Below are positions 47,730-55,830 of a DNA stretch of 64,000 nt, one piece after another. Made by a program: the position numbers and the translations under genes. Numbering within the stretch: the stretch's first letter is position 1; the number at the start of each line of letters is the position of its first letter. The DNA comes from Maribacter sp. PR1 (lineage in GTDB: Bacteria; Bacteroidota; Bacteroidia; Flavobacteriales; Flavobacteriaceae), in the NCBI RefSeq assembly GCF_028464145.1, contig NZ_JAQPCG010000007.1:326345-390344 (forward strand), given 5' to 3'. The notes below the pieces were generated by a model, which made no database searches, was not told the DNA's origin, and saw only the letters and a list, made by a program, of their open reading frames with translations.

Positions 47730-47830
47730 CTTTACAAACAGCACAAATCAAAAGTGGCTCACTTTCACTGGCCAGCTACACTCACTTTGACCCGACGAAG
47801 ATGATATACTATGTCTGGCGTTTCCACTAA
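47730..47830 (-). mobile_element. IS21-type terminal repeats upstream of the istA relic
   Basis: The sequence GTGGCTCACTTTCACTGGCC followed by AGCTACACTCACTTTGACCC is the kind of repeated CTCACTTTxAC terminal motif found at Bacteroidota IS21 ends. It is placed correctly upstream of the istA start on the minus strand. The exact terminus cannot be fixed. Confidence 0.55.
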
Positions 47831-48029
47831 TTCAAGGGTTAAACTAATATATTGAGATTGTCAGATTAAGTATTAACTAATATACATAAGTGCTCGATTT
47901 TATTATATTTATCCAGGGAAAATCCCTCCCCTTTAAGTGAGACTTTAGGTTGTATATTATTTATGTAGAATGTAGGACCTCCTGAAGGCTCCCTGTTACT
48001 TGTTCATGTATGTGACTACGTCAACTAAA

Positions 48030-48981
48030 AGTGTACTATTTTGATAATATTTAAAGAGACACTTTTGAGATGGAAGTTCAAACTGAGGGTATTGGACTTT
48101 GCAATAGATTATGGAAAGGTCAAGGAAACCTGTGAGATGTTCAATGTGAGCAGGAGCACTTTCTTTAGCTGGAAAAGAAAGTATGATTAGTATGGGACAG
48201 AGGGTCTTTTAAGGAAAAAAAGGGAAGCGGATACCTACCCCAATAGAATCAATCAAAAAACGGTTGATCTGATATTGGACCTTAGAAGGAAATACAAACT
48301 TGGCGCATGGCGTATCAAATGGTACTTGGAAAGATACCATGACATCAATATTTCTGAATCAAGTGTTTATAGGACCCTTAAAAGAAACGGTATCAAACCG
48401 CTCAAACGAGCAGTTACCAGAAAAGCGATGGGACCTAAACGTTACGCCAAGGAAACTCCGGGACACCATGTCCAAGTGGATGTTAAATTCTTGATTTTCC
48501 ACACCAACGAAGGAAAAAAGATAAAACGATATCAGTACACGGCCATTGATGATTACACGCGTATCAGGGCATTGAAAGTATATGAAAGTCACAACCAGTC
48601 AAGTTCCATTGACTTTATGGATTATGTTGCCAATAAGTTCCCTTTCCGAATCCATGCAGTCCAGACAGACAATTGACATGAGTTCCAATCTAGGTTCAAT
48701 TGGCACGTGAAGGACCTTGGCATGGAGCACCGTTACATAGAGCCAGGAAGACCACAGCTCACGGAAAGGTGGAACGATCACACCTCACGGACAAGAAAGA
48801 GTTTTATCAACTACTAGATTATTCTGATGATGTTGATTTGAACAAGAAAATAAAACAATGGGAAGACTTTTATAACTTTATAGAACACAAGGTGCATTTA
48901 AGGGAAAGACACCCTATGAGATTTTAATGTTTCACTTAAAAGAATGAGAGTTTATTGCCATTTTAGCTGAAGTAGCACACT
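48030..48981 (+). mobile_element. dead IS481-like insertion sequence
   Basis: An element of about 950 bp bounded by imperfect terminal inverted repeats, left AGTGTACTATTTT (48030-48042) and right the complement of AGTGTGCTACTTC (48969-48981). It contains a single degraded transposase gene. The copy is inactive. Confidence 0.7.
48066..48947 (+). pseudogene. IS481-type transposase, multiply disrupted
   Basis: The reconstructed protein has an N-terminal helix-turn-helix (FKLRVLDFAIDYGKVKETCE, FNVSRSTFFSWKRKY), an HTH_29-like linker (YGTEGLLRKK), and an rve integrase core (HHVQVDVKFLIF, TAIDDYTRIRALKVY, HAVQTDN). Lesions are a TAG after WKRKYD, a TGA where TDNG is expected, a one-base loss near 48757 (PQLNGKVERSH becomes out of frame), and another shift near 48892 before GAFKGKTPYEIL. 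The intact reading ends at TGA 48945-48947. Confidence 0.85.
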
Positions 48982-49055
48982 AGAAAAAAAAATCAAAATC
49001 TTGTCTATAAAAGGAAAATGGATCGCTCTAATTAGTGAAGCCAATCTTGTACAAC

Positions 49056-50795
49056 ATGATTTTTGATTCTTTTTCGCATACTGTAACATTATTTTTAAGA
49101 ACGATTACCAAACGATTTACGATTCTTCTTATATTTATTTTCACCGCGCACACATTTTCCCAGACCAAATCTAATATTGTTTGGATCGTTTGTGAAGATA
49201 TTTCCCCCTATATCGGGGTTTATGGGGATGCCACTGTGCGGACTCCCAATATTGACGCACTGGCAAGGGATGGCGTTAGGTATACGCGGGTATATACGAC
49301 TGCTGGGGTCTGTGCCCCAAGTAGGTCCTCTATCATTACGGGAATGAACCAGATCTCCATCGGGACTTCCCATATGAGAACTACTCATAACAACTCAAAA
49401 TTGATGCCCGAAGGGGTCCCCAGCTATTCGGCCGTGTTACCACCAAAAGTCAAGGCTTTTCCCGAGTATCTGAGAAAAGTTGGGTATTACACATCGAACA
49501 ACGCAAAAGAAGATTATCAATTTGAGGAGCCCGTGACCGTTTGGGACGAAAGCAGTATTGGTGCCTCCTACCAAAACAGGAAGGCTGGGCCACCTTTCTT
49601 CAGTGTCTTTAACTTTGCCATTTCGCATGAGTCCCAAATCATTTCTCCTCCAGATTCCCTCTACTACGATCCATCTAAAATGGTGCTGCCCCTTTATTAC
49701 CAGAATACGGAACAAATGAGGCACGACAAGGCTGCCTTGTATACTCGGATTGAGCAAATGGACAGTGATGTGGGAGAATTGATCCAACAACTAAAAAAAG
49801 ATGGGGTCTATGATGATAGTTATGTGATCTTTTATAGTGATCATGGAGGCAATTTGCCCTGGATGAAACGTGAAATCTTGGAGAGAGGCACCCATATCCC
49901 ATTTGTTGTGAAACATCCAGGATCTGAAATGGCCGGTACCGTGAACAATGACTTGATCAGTTCCGTTGATTTCGCCCCCAGTATGTTATCCATTGCCAGG
50001 GCTGATATTCCAGACTACTTGCAGGGCAAGCCATTTTTGGGCCCAAAATCGGGAAGTGAAAAGAACCAATATGTATTTGCCGGCAGGGATAGAATGGCGG
50101 ATAAATATGATAGAGTTCGCTCTGTGACCGATGGGACCTTTAGGTACGTTTATAATTTTCATCCCGAATTGCCCAAATACCAGGATTTGGCCTACAGAAG
50201 ACAAATGGTCAGCATGCAGGAAATCATTGATATGAGGGATGCAGGCAAGATTACCAATCCATACCTTTCGGACTGGTTCAATACGCCAAAACCGCAAGAA
50301 GAATTCTATTATACCACCAAAGATCCGGACGAAGTACACAATCTAGCAGACGACCCCGCATACCAAGACAAGAAAAACGAGTTGAAAGAAGTACTTTTTA
50401 ACTGGCTGGAAGTTGTTGGGGACACCGGTAAAATTCCAGAAAAAGAAATGGTCAGGAACATGTGGTGGAAAGGTAAGGATGATGCCCCTATGACCGAAAA
50501 ACCAGTCATAAAAAAAAGCAAGGAAGGTGTAACACTTTCATGTGCCACCGATGGTGCCTCCATAGGTTATCGAATATTCAAGGACAATGTAGCGGATTCC
50601 ACCTTGGTACGGGACATAAAAACTTGGGACTTTTTCTACCTAATGCCACATAACAACAAAAAAACAGTGACCGTGCCCAAGCCGTGGAATGTTTACACCG
50701 GTGGTAACATATCACTCAAAAAAGGGCAGACCATTCAAGTCAATGCGCATCGTATAGGATATAAGCCAACAGAAATCATCTATAAGTTTAAATAA
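49056..50795 (+). CDS. secreted sulfatase (type I, formylglycine-dependent)
   Basis: A 579-residue arylsulfatase-type enzyme. The signal segment (FTILLIFIFTAHTFSQ) is followed by the sulfatase domain. Metal-site residues lie in NIVWIVCEDISPYIGVYGD, and the formylglycine motif is CAPSRSSIITG (Cys86). YSDHGGNLPWMKR and the lysine region GTHIPFVVKHPG follow. A C-terminal beta extension (about residues 495-579, SCATDGASIGYRIFKD) resembles a chitobiase-C-terminal or Ig-like module. The ATG at 49056 is preferred over an upstream GTG. It forms an operon with the next sulfatase (6-base gap) and the FGE gene. The sulfate ester substrate is unknown. Confidence 0.93.
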   Translation: MIFDSFSHTVTLFLRTITKRFTILLIFIFTAHTFSQTKSNIVWIVCEDISPYIGVYGDATVRTPNIDALARDGVRYTRVYTTAGVCAPSRSSIITGMNQISIGTSHMRTTHNNSKLMPEGVPSYSAVLPPKVKAFPEYLRKVGYYTSNNAKEDYQFEEPVTVWDESSIGASYQNRKAGPPFFSVFNFAISHESQIISPPDSLYYDPSKMVLPLYYQNTEQMRHDKAALYTRIEQMDSDVGELIQQLKKDGVYDDSYVIFYSDHGGNLPWMKREILERGTHIPFVVKHPGSEMAGTVNNDLISSVDFAPSMLSIARADIPDYLQGKPFLGPKSGSEKNQYVFAGRDRMADKYDRVRSVTDGTFRYVYNFHPELPKYQDLAYRRQMVSMQEIIDMRDAGKITNPYLSDWFNTPKPQEEFYYTTKDPDEVHNLADDPAYQDKKNELKEVLFNWLEVVGDTGKIPEKEMVRNMWWKGKDDAPMTEKPVIKKSKEGVTLSCATDGASIGYRIFKDNVADSTLVRDIKTWDFFYLMPHNNKKTVTVPKPWNVYTGGNISLKKGQTIQVNAHRIGYKPTEIIYKFK

Positions 50796-50801
50796 AATAA
50801 C

Positions 50802-52445
50802 ATGAAGAATCCTTTTCAAATCATACTGGTATTCGTAATGTTGTGGTCGTTCAGCATTACCAAAATACAGGCCCAACAAAAAGATGAAAACCAAAAAAGG
50901 CCCAATATTGTCTTCATTATCAGTGATGACCATGCCTATCAGGCCATCAGTGCCTATGGCGGTAGATTGGCCCAAGTAGCACCAACTCCCAATATTGATC
51001 GGATTGCCAAGGAAGGCATGCTCTTTGAGAATTGTCTGGTTGCCAATTCTATTTGTGGGCCATCAAGGGCTACCATACTCACGGGCAAGTACAGTCATAA
51101 AAATGGATTTATCGACAATAGGTTCGGTACCAAATTCGACTTTGACCAACAAACCTTTGGTGAATTGCTCCAACAGGCGGGATACAAAACCGGGGTGCTC
51201 GGTAAACTACATCTGGGCGATAAACCGACCAAAGGATTCGATTATATCGACATTCTACCAGGTCAGGGATCCTATTACAATCCCCTTTTCATCAATAATG
51301 AGGGACAATATCAATTGGAAGGATACACTACGGAAATCATTACGGAGAAAGCCATCAAATGGATTGACGCCATCAAATCCGATGACCAGCCCTTTATGCT
51401 GTTTTTGGGACACAAATCCTCACACAGACCATGGCAGCCGGGACCAAATGAGTTGGGCATGTATGAAAATGTAGAGATTCCAGAACCAAAGACTTTGTTC
51501 GATGATTACTCAGGAAACAGGGAGGTAGCCGCCATGAACTATATGTCCATTTCCGAAGCCATGAAAATGGCACAGGATATTAAAATAACGGACCAACCCC
51601 AAGCTGGTTTTACAGAGGAACAACAGAAAAAATGGGATTCTATCTATGGGCCTATCAACGAAAAGGTCAAGAAAGCTAATCTTAAGGGAGACAATCTGAC
51701 CCGTTTTAAGTATCAACGTTACATGCGGGATTATTTGGCCTGTATTGCCGGCGTGGACAAAGGGGTTGGCCAAGTATTGGATTATTTAAAGGAAGCTGGG
51801 CTCGATGAGAACACTATTGTTATTTATACCTCCGACCAAGGATTCTATTTGGGGGAACACGGCTGGTTTGATAAAAGATGGATGTATAAGGAATCTTTGC
51901 AAACTCCATTACTGGTAAAGTTGCCCGGTAAGGTCAGCCCAGGAACGACCAATAAGGACCTGGTTTCCAATCTGGATTTTGCCGAAACCTTTTTGGATAT
52001 CGCACAAACCGAAATTTCAGCGGACATGCAAGGGAAAAGCATGCTGCCCATTTTAGAGGGAAACACACCTAAGGATTGGAGAAAAGCCCATTACTACCAC
52101 TACTACGAACATCCTTCCGAGCACGATGTAAGAAGGCATTACGGAATTACCACCGATAGATACATGTTGATCCATTTCTACTATGATTTGGATAAATGGG
52201 AATTATACGACTTCCAAAAGGATCCTAATGAACTGAACAATGTATATGGAGATCTATCCTATGCAAGCATCCAAAAAGAGCTTCACAAGGAACTTGAACA
52301 ATTAAGGGTGAAATACGGGGACAACGATGCCCAAAACCGGCAATTCATTGAGGAATATTATGAAAAGGTCAAAGCCAACCCATTGGTTGAATATTGGAAA
52401 CTTTCCCCCGAAAAAAGAAAAAGGTTGTACCAAGAATATTTATAA
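50802..52445 (+). CDS. secreted sulfatase, N-acetylglucosamine-6-sulfatase-like
   Basis: A 547-residue sulfatase with a signal peptide (SITKIQAQ). The metal-binding start is NIVFIISDDHAYQAISAYGG, the formylglycine motif is CGPSRATILTG (Cys85), and later motifs are GKLHLGDKPTKGFD, YTSDQGFYLGEHGWFDKRWMY and TPLLVKLPG. The overall pattern, including the HGWFDKRWMYKES segment, is that of the mucin-desulfating/GlcNAc-6-sulfatase subgroup. It lies between the first sulfatase and the FGE gene on one transcript. Confidence 0.93.
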   Translation: MKNPFQIILVFVMLWSFSITKIQAQQKDENQKRPNIVFIISDDHAYQAISAYGGRLAQVAPTPNIDRIAKEGMLFENCLVANSICGPSRATILTGKYSHKNGFIDNRFGTKFDFDQQTFGELLQQAGYKTGVLGKLHLGDKPTKGFDYIDILPGQGSYYNPLFINNEGQYQLEGYTTEIITEKAIKWIDAIKSDDQPFMLFLGHKSSHRPWQPGPNELGMYENVEIPEPKTLFDDYSGNREVAAMNYMSISEAMKMAQDIKITDQPQAGFTEEQQKKWDSIYGPINEKVKKANLKGDNLTRFKYQRYMRDYLACIAGVDKGVGQVLDYLKEAGLDENTIVIYTSDQGFYLGEHGWFDKRWMYKESLQTPLLVKLPGKVSPGTTNKDLVSNLDFAETFLDIAQTEISADMQGKSMLPILEGNTPKDWRKAHYYHYYEHPSEHDVRRHYGITTDRYMLIHFYYDLDKWELYDFQKDPNELNNVYGDLSYASIQKELHKELEQLRVKYGDNDAQNRQFIEEYYEKVKANPLVEYWKLSPEKRKRLYQEYL

Positions 52446-52499
52446 ACACGAAATTAACCATATAGTCCAGGTCAAAACATCTTCATAGAACCAAGAACA

Positions 52500-53609
52500 A
52501 TGGTATTAAAGCATAAATCGGCACTTTTTATTATCCTGTTTGTCTTCCTGATAGGGTGCAGGACCAAAACAGATGGAGCAAATGAATCCATTGGCATAAC
52601 AGAAATAGAGGGGCCTCCAAAATTAACAGATTCACCGACCGAAGCACCAGAAGGTATGGTTTGGATACCAGGTGGAGAATTTATGGAGGGTGCCGTCGCT
52701 AAGGACAAAATGGCCATGATGCATGAAAAGCCGGCGCACCAGGTGCACGTTGACGGTTTTTTTATGGACATCCATGAGGTCACCAATGAACAGTTCGTCA
52801 AATTTGTGGATGAGACCGGTTACGTAACTGTCGCAGAACGGGAAATTGATTGGGAGGAAATGAAGAAACAATTGCCAGAGGGCACTCCCAAACCCCATGA
52901 CTCCATTTTGCAGCCAGGGTCCCTTGTGTTCAAAAAAACCAAATCCAGTGTGACTAACCTATATGATTATTCGCAATGGTGGGAATGGAAGATAGGTGCC
53001 AATTGGAAACATCCCAACGGGCCGGAAAGCACTATTAAGGACAAGGAAAATGAGCCTGTGGTGCACATTGCCCTTGAGGATGCCCTGGCCTATTGTAAGT
53101 GGGCGGGAAGGAGATTACCCACCGAGGCCGAGTGGGAATATGCCGCACGGGCAGGCAAAAAGGACGAGCTGTTCTTTTGGGGAAGCGATGTCTCGCAGTT
53201 GAGTTCCCATGCCAATTCGTGGGAAGGGGAATTTCCGTTGAACAATACCAAAGAGGATGGATTTGAGCGTAGGGCCCCCGTGATGAGCTATCCCAAGAAC
53301 GACTTTGGCCTTTACGATATGGCCGGAAATGTCTGGGAATGGACTAGCGACTGGTACAACACGAATTATTATAAGGAACTTGCGGACAAAAACGAGGTTA
53401 CCCAAAACCCTAAAGGGGCTTTTGAGGCCTATAATCCCTCGAACCCATATGCCAAGGAAAAAGTGATCAAGGGCGGGTCTTTCCTATGCAGTGCCTCCTA
53501 TTGTGCCAGCTACCGGATAAGTGCCCGTATGGCCACCAGTCCTGATTCGGGAATGGAGCATTTAGGGTTTAGGACAGTAATGCCGGTAAAAATGCCCAGA
53601 AACAAATAG
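52500..53609 (+). CDS. formylglycine-generating enzyme (sulfatase-modifying factor)
   Basis: A 369-residue lipoprotein-type protein (IGCRTK, Cys20) with the FGE-sulfatase fold: MVWIPGGEFMEGA, PAHQVHVDGFFMDIHEVTNEQF, RRLPTEAEWEYAARAG, YDMAGNVWEWTSDWY and HLGFRTV. The copper-binding cysteine pair of true FGE is present as Cys330 and Cys335 in LCSASYCASYR, unlike many FGE-fold proteins that lack it. It would oxidise the active-site Cys of CxPSR sulfatases to formylglycine. Its position right behind two such sulfatases supports that role, acting in the periplasm. Confidence 0.92.
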   Translation: MVLKHKSALFIILFVFLIGCRTKTDGANESIGITEIEGPPKLTDSPTEAPEGMVWIPGGEFMEGAVAKDKMAMMHEKPAHQVHVDGFFMDIHEVTNEQFVKFVDETGYVTVAEREIDWEEMKKQLPEGTPKPHDSILQPGSLVFKKTKSSVTNLYDYSQWWEWKIGANWKHPNGPESTIKDKENEPVVHIALEDALAYCKWAGRRLPTEAEWEYAARAGKKDELFFWGSDVSQLSSHANSWEGEFPLNNTKEDGFERRAPVMSYPKNDFGLYDMAGNVWEWTSDWYNTNYYKELADKNEVTQNPKGAFEAYNPSNPYAKEKVIKGGSFLCSASYCASYRISARMATSPDSGMEHLGFRTVMPVKMPRNK

Positions 53610-53684
53610 CATCTATATGATTCCTCCCAAAAATCCTAAAAACGGAAAGCCAAAAAACAGTCTTTGAACACAAAATACACCAAT

Positions 53685-54662
53685 ATGAAATCCTAAAAGC
53701 GCCCATTCTATTTTAGCATTGCTGTTTCAGTTATACTCTTGACGGGCTGCAGTGGTCCAAAATTTACCGAAGAGAATAAAGGAGAATTCAATCTTGTACA
53801 CCAACAAGTTGGGAAAAGTTTAGGGTATTGCTCTAAATCCGGGGTTCTCATCCTTGAAGTAGATCAATTGGCCTTCAAGGATCTAAATCAAAATGGGACT
53901 GGATTCCTATGAGGATTGGCGATTGCCCGTTGAGGAACGAGCCCAGGACTTGGCTTCCAAGATGAGCATTGAGCGAATTGCCGGATTGATGTTGTACAGT
54001 GCCCACCAATCCATTCCAGGAGGTGGGAACCGTTTTTTTGGTCCGGCGACCTACAATGTAAAGCCTTTTGCGGAAAGTGGGGCAAAGGCAAGTGACCTTT
54101 CCGATGCCCAACAAGTTTTTTTAAAGTATGACAACTTACGGCATGTATTGATTACCAGCGTGGAATCTCCCGGAGTTGCTGCGCAATGGAACAACAATGC
54201 GCAAGCCTTTGTGGAAGGTATCGGCATGGGCATTCCGGTGAACACGAGTTCGTATCCAAGGCATGGCAGCGATTCCTATGCGGAATTCAATGCAGGATCG
54301 GGCGGACAGATTTCCATGTGGCCCAGTAGCTTGGGCATTGCGGCCAGTTTTGATCCTGGATTGATGAAGCAATTTGGGGAGATTGCTTCCAAGGAATATC
54401 GTGCCTTGTGCATTGCCACGGCACTCTCCTCCCAAATTGATTTGGCCACGGAACCCCGTTGGTCCCGTTTTGATGGTACCATGGGTGAGGACCCTAAATT
54501 GGCCACCGATATGGCCAGGGCCTATGTGGATGGATTTCAATCTTCCGGTGATGGCGGTTGGGGCTACCAAAGCGTGAATGCGATGGTGAAACACTGGCCT
54601 GGGGGTGGTCCCGAAGAAGGAGGGCATGACGCCCATTTTGGTTATGGAGCCTACGCAGTACC
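53685..54662 (+). pseudogene. GH3 glycoside hydrolase lipoprotein gene, broken and truncated
   Basis: The N-terminus begins MKS then TAA at codon 4. It continues as a lipoprotein signal (AVSVILLTGC) and the lead-in YCSKSGVLILEVDQLAFKD. A one-base loss near 53900 shifts into the frame DSYEDWRLPVEERAQDL. From there the GH3 N-terminal domain is intact: MSIERIAGLMLYSA, GMGIPVNTSSYPRHG, DLATEPRWSRFDGTMGEDP, VNAMVKHWPGGGPEEGGHD. It stops after FGYGAYAV, where sequence switches to an IS5 fragment. The C-terminal domain with the nucleophile region is missing. Codon choice is richer in G and C than in the core genes. Confidence 0.88.
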
Positions 54663-55096
54663 TCGATGTCAAAAAGGTCATTGTGGTTACCGGATACCGG
54701 TTCCGAGATGGCCAAGGGCAGTCCCTGCCTATCGGTAAGGAAGAGGGCATTGGTGGTCCTGCCCTTTTTGCGGCCTTGGTATTCCACGGCCTAGCCTCCC
54801 CTGATGGCAGTGTGGCTGCCGTCAAGATCGACACTGGAGAGGTCGAACATGTCCCTGTACCGTTTTAAAATACCGATCCAACAATCCAGAAATGTCCCTG
54901 AACGGCACCATTTGCGATAATGGTGGTAGACCGATTGCCAACTCAGGACCTTTTGGGAGAACAGCGAGCTCGTGGGCAGGTACTCCCATTGCACGCCCGT
55001 CTTCAACTTGTAGAGTATCGCATTGACAATCTCGTACAAGGGAGCCGTTGGGGCAAAACCCCTTTTCGGTAAAGGTATGTGCGGAACTATCTCCAT
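54662..55096 (-). pseudogene. IS5-family transposase, N-terminal part with internal stop
   Basis: The frame from 55096 reads KRGFAPTAPLYEIVNAILYK, LKTGVQWEYLP, WQSVYHHYRKWCRSG and DLDGSHTAIRGG (first catalytic Asp). It then has a TAG, and the same frame continues AVEYQGRKKGRTTNALFLTD and ISEPVSGNHNDLFDIEV before it is cut off. The remaining DDE residues are lost. Confidence 0.85.
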
Positions 55097-55140
55097 TTCT
55101 ATGGTATCTTTTGTACATGGGCTATGGTATTTATGTTTGG
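54662..55140 (-). mobile_element. fragment of an IS5-family insertion sequence
   Basis: The fragment contains the 5' part of a transposase on the minus strand and about 40 bases of upstream sequence. Its 3' portion is absent and joins directly to the truncated GH3 gene, so the element cannot be functional. The exact outer end on the right side is not determined. Confidence 0.75.
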
Positions 55141-55369
55141 CGACACAAATGTCCGTAGCCCTATCTTTCGATCCAAAAAAAGTTTAAATCACTTCTCATT
55201 AAGAAGTTATATGATAAAATAAGTAGAAAGGATTGTTTTGAAAGTATTTTTCCTATAAAGGTTTTCTGATTACAAGTTCTATCAAACCCTTTATTTTATG
55301 ATGGGTAGAGCCTATTTTACTAAAAAATGTGAATGGTACCATGTACGGTTATTCTGAGATAAAAACACA

Positions 55370-55523
55370 GAATTATAGTCCACAATTGCCCGTATCAAAA
55401 TGGCACGACATCATCGGGGAGAGAACACTAGCCGATGCCATCCTCGATCGTTTGGTGCATACAGCCTACAGAATAGATATAAAAGGAGAATCAATGAGAA
55501 GAAAATTGAAAAATAAAAACTAA
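55370..55523 (+). pseudogene. istB C-terminal relic (IS21-family helper ATPase)
   Basis: The last 50 codons of IstB are recognisable: QLPVSKWHDIIGERTLADAI, LDRLVHTAYRIDIKGESMRR, then a short basic tail. Only the C-terminal sensor region of the AAA+ ATPase remains; the Walker motifs and istA are absent. It is in the opposite orientation to the istA relic at 47.5 kb, so they come from different copies. Confidence 0.85.
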
Positions 55524-55660
55524 GTTTAACCCACGGATAGATCAAATCTGGGCAGTCCATTTGCCCTGGTCGGTTTCATCCGGCGAAGGTGGGTCAGTTT
55601 ACGCGGGCTTATCCAGACCCATTTCAAACCCTTCCTTTGTTCTAAATCCGTGGGGGGATT
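55524..55660 (+). mobile_element. IS21-type right-end sequence after istB
   Basis: TTAACCCACGGATAGATCAA, GGTCGGTTTCATCCGGCGAA and GGTGGGTCAGTTTACGCGGG follow istB in the arrangement I associate with Bacteroidota IS21 right ends, with GGGTCAGTTT-type repeats. The terminus itself is not identified. Confidence 0.5.
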
Positions 55661-55710
55661 TATTGAAGCTATGTGTGCGAATCACACAATTTAAGCTTGT
55701 AGCTCAGCAT

Positions 55711-55830
55711 CTATTTTTTGGAAACCATTTCAATCATTCCGTCCTTAAAGATTGTTAATTCTTCTCTAAATGCAACGAATTTTCCTTTTCCACTGTGCTC
55801 GAAATAAAAATGTTCTACAAAAATCAATAA
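55711..55830 (-). pseudogene. orphan open frame tail abutting susD
   Basis: On the minus strand a clean frame of about 38 codons (HFYFEHSGKGKFVAFREELT, then IFKDGMIEMVSKK, TAG) runs directly out of the susD stop region with no start codon of its own. The composition is protein-like, but I do not recognise the family. It may be the 3' remnant of a gene joined here by rearrangement. Confidence 0.35.

Noticed and set aside
48275..48676. A 133-codon frame that could be called a transposase gene
   Set aside because: It is the middle of a longer IS481-type frame whose N- and C-terminal parts are still visible beyond stops and frameshifts.
53893..54738. A 281-codon plus-strand frame that could be called an intact GH3-like gene
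   Set aside because: It starts within the GH3 domain after a frameshift, lacks the signal peptide, and its last 25 codons are antisense IS5 sequence.
54136..54834. A 232-codon open frame on the minus strand across the GH3 remnant and IS5 fragment
   Set aside because: It runs antisense to clear GH3 and transposase coding sequence, crosses the junction of two unrelated sequences, and its translation is low-complexity with no recognisable motif.
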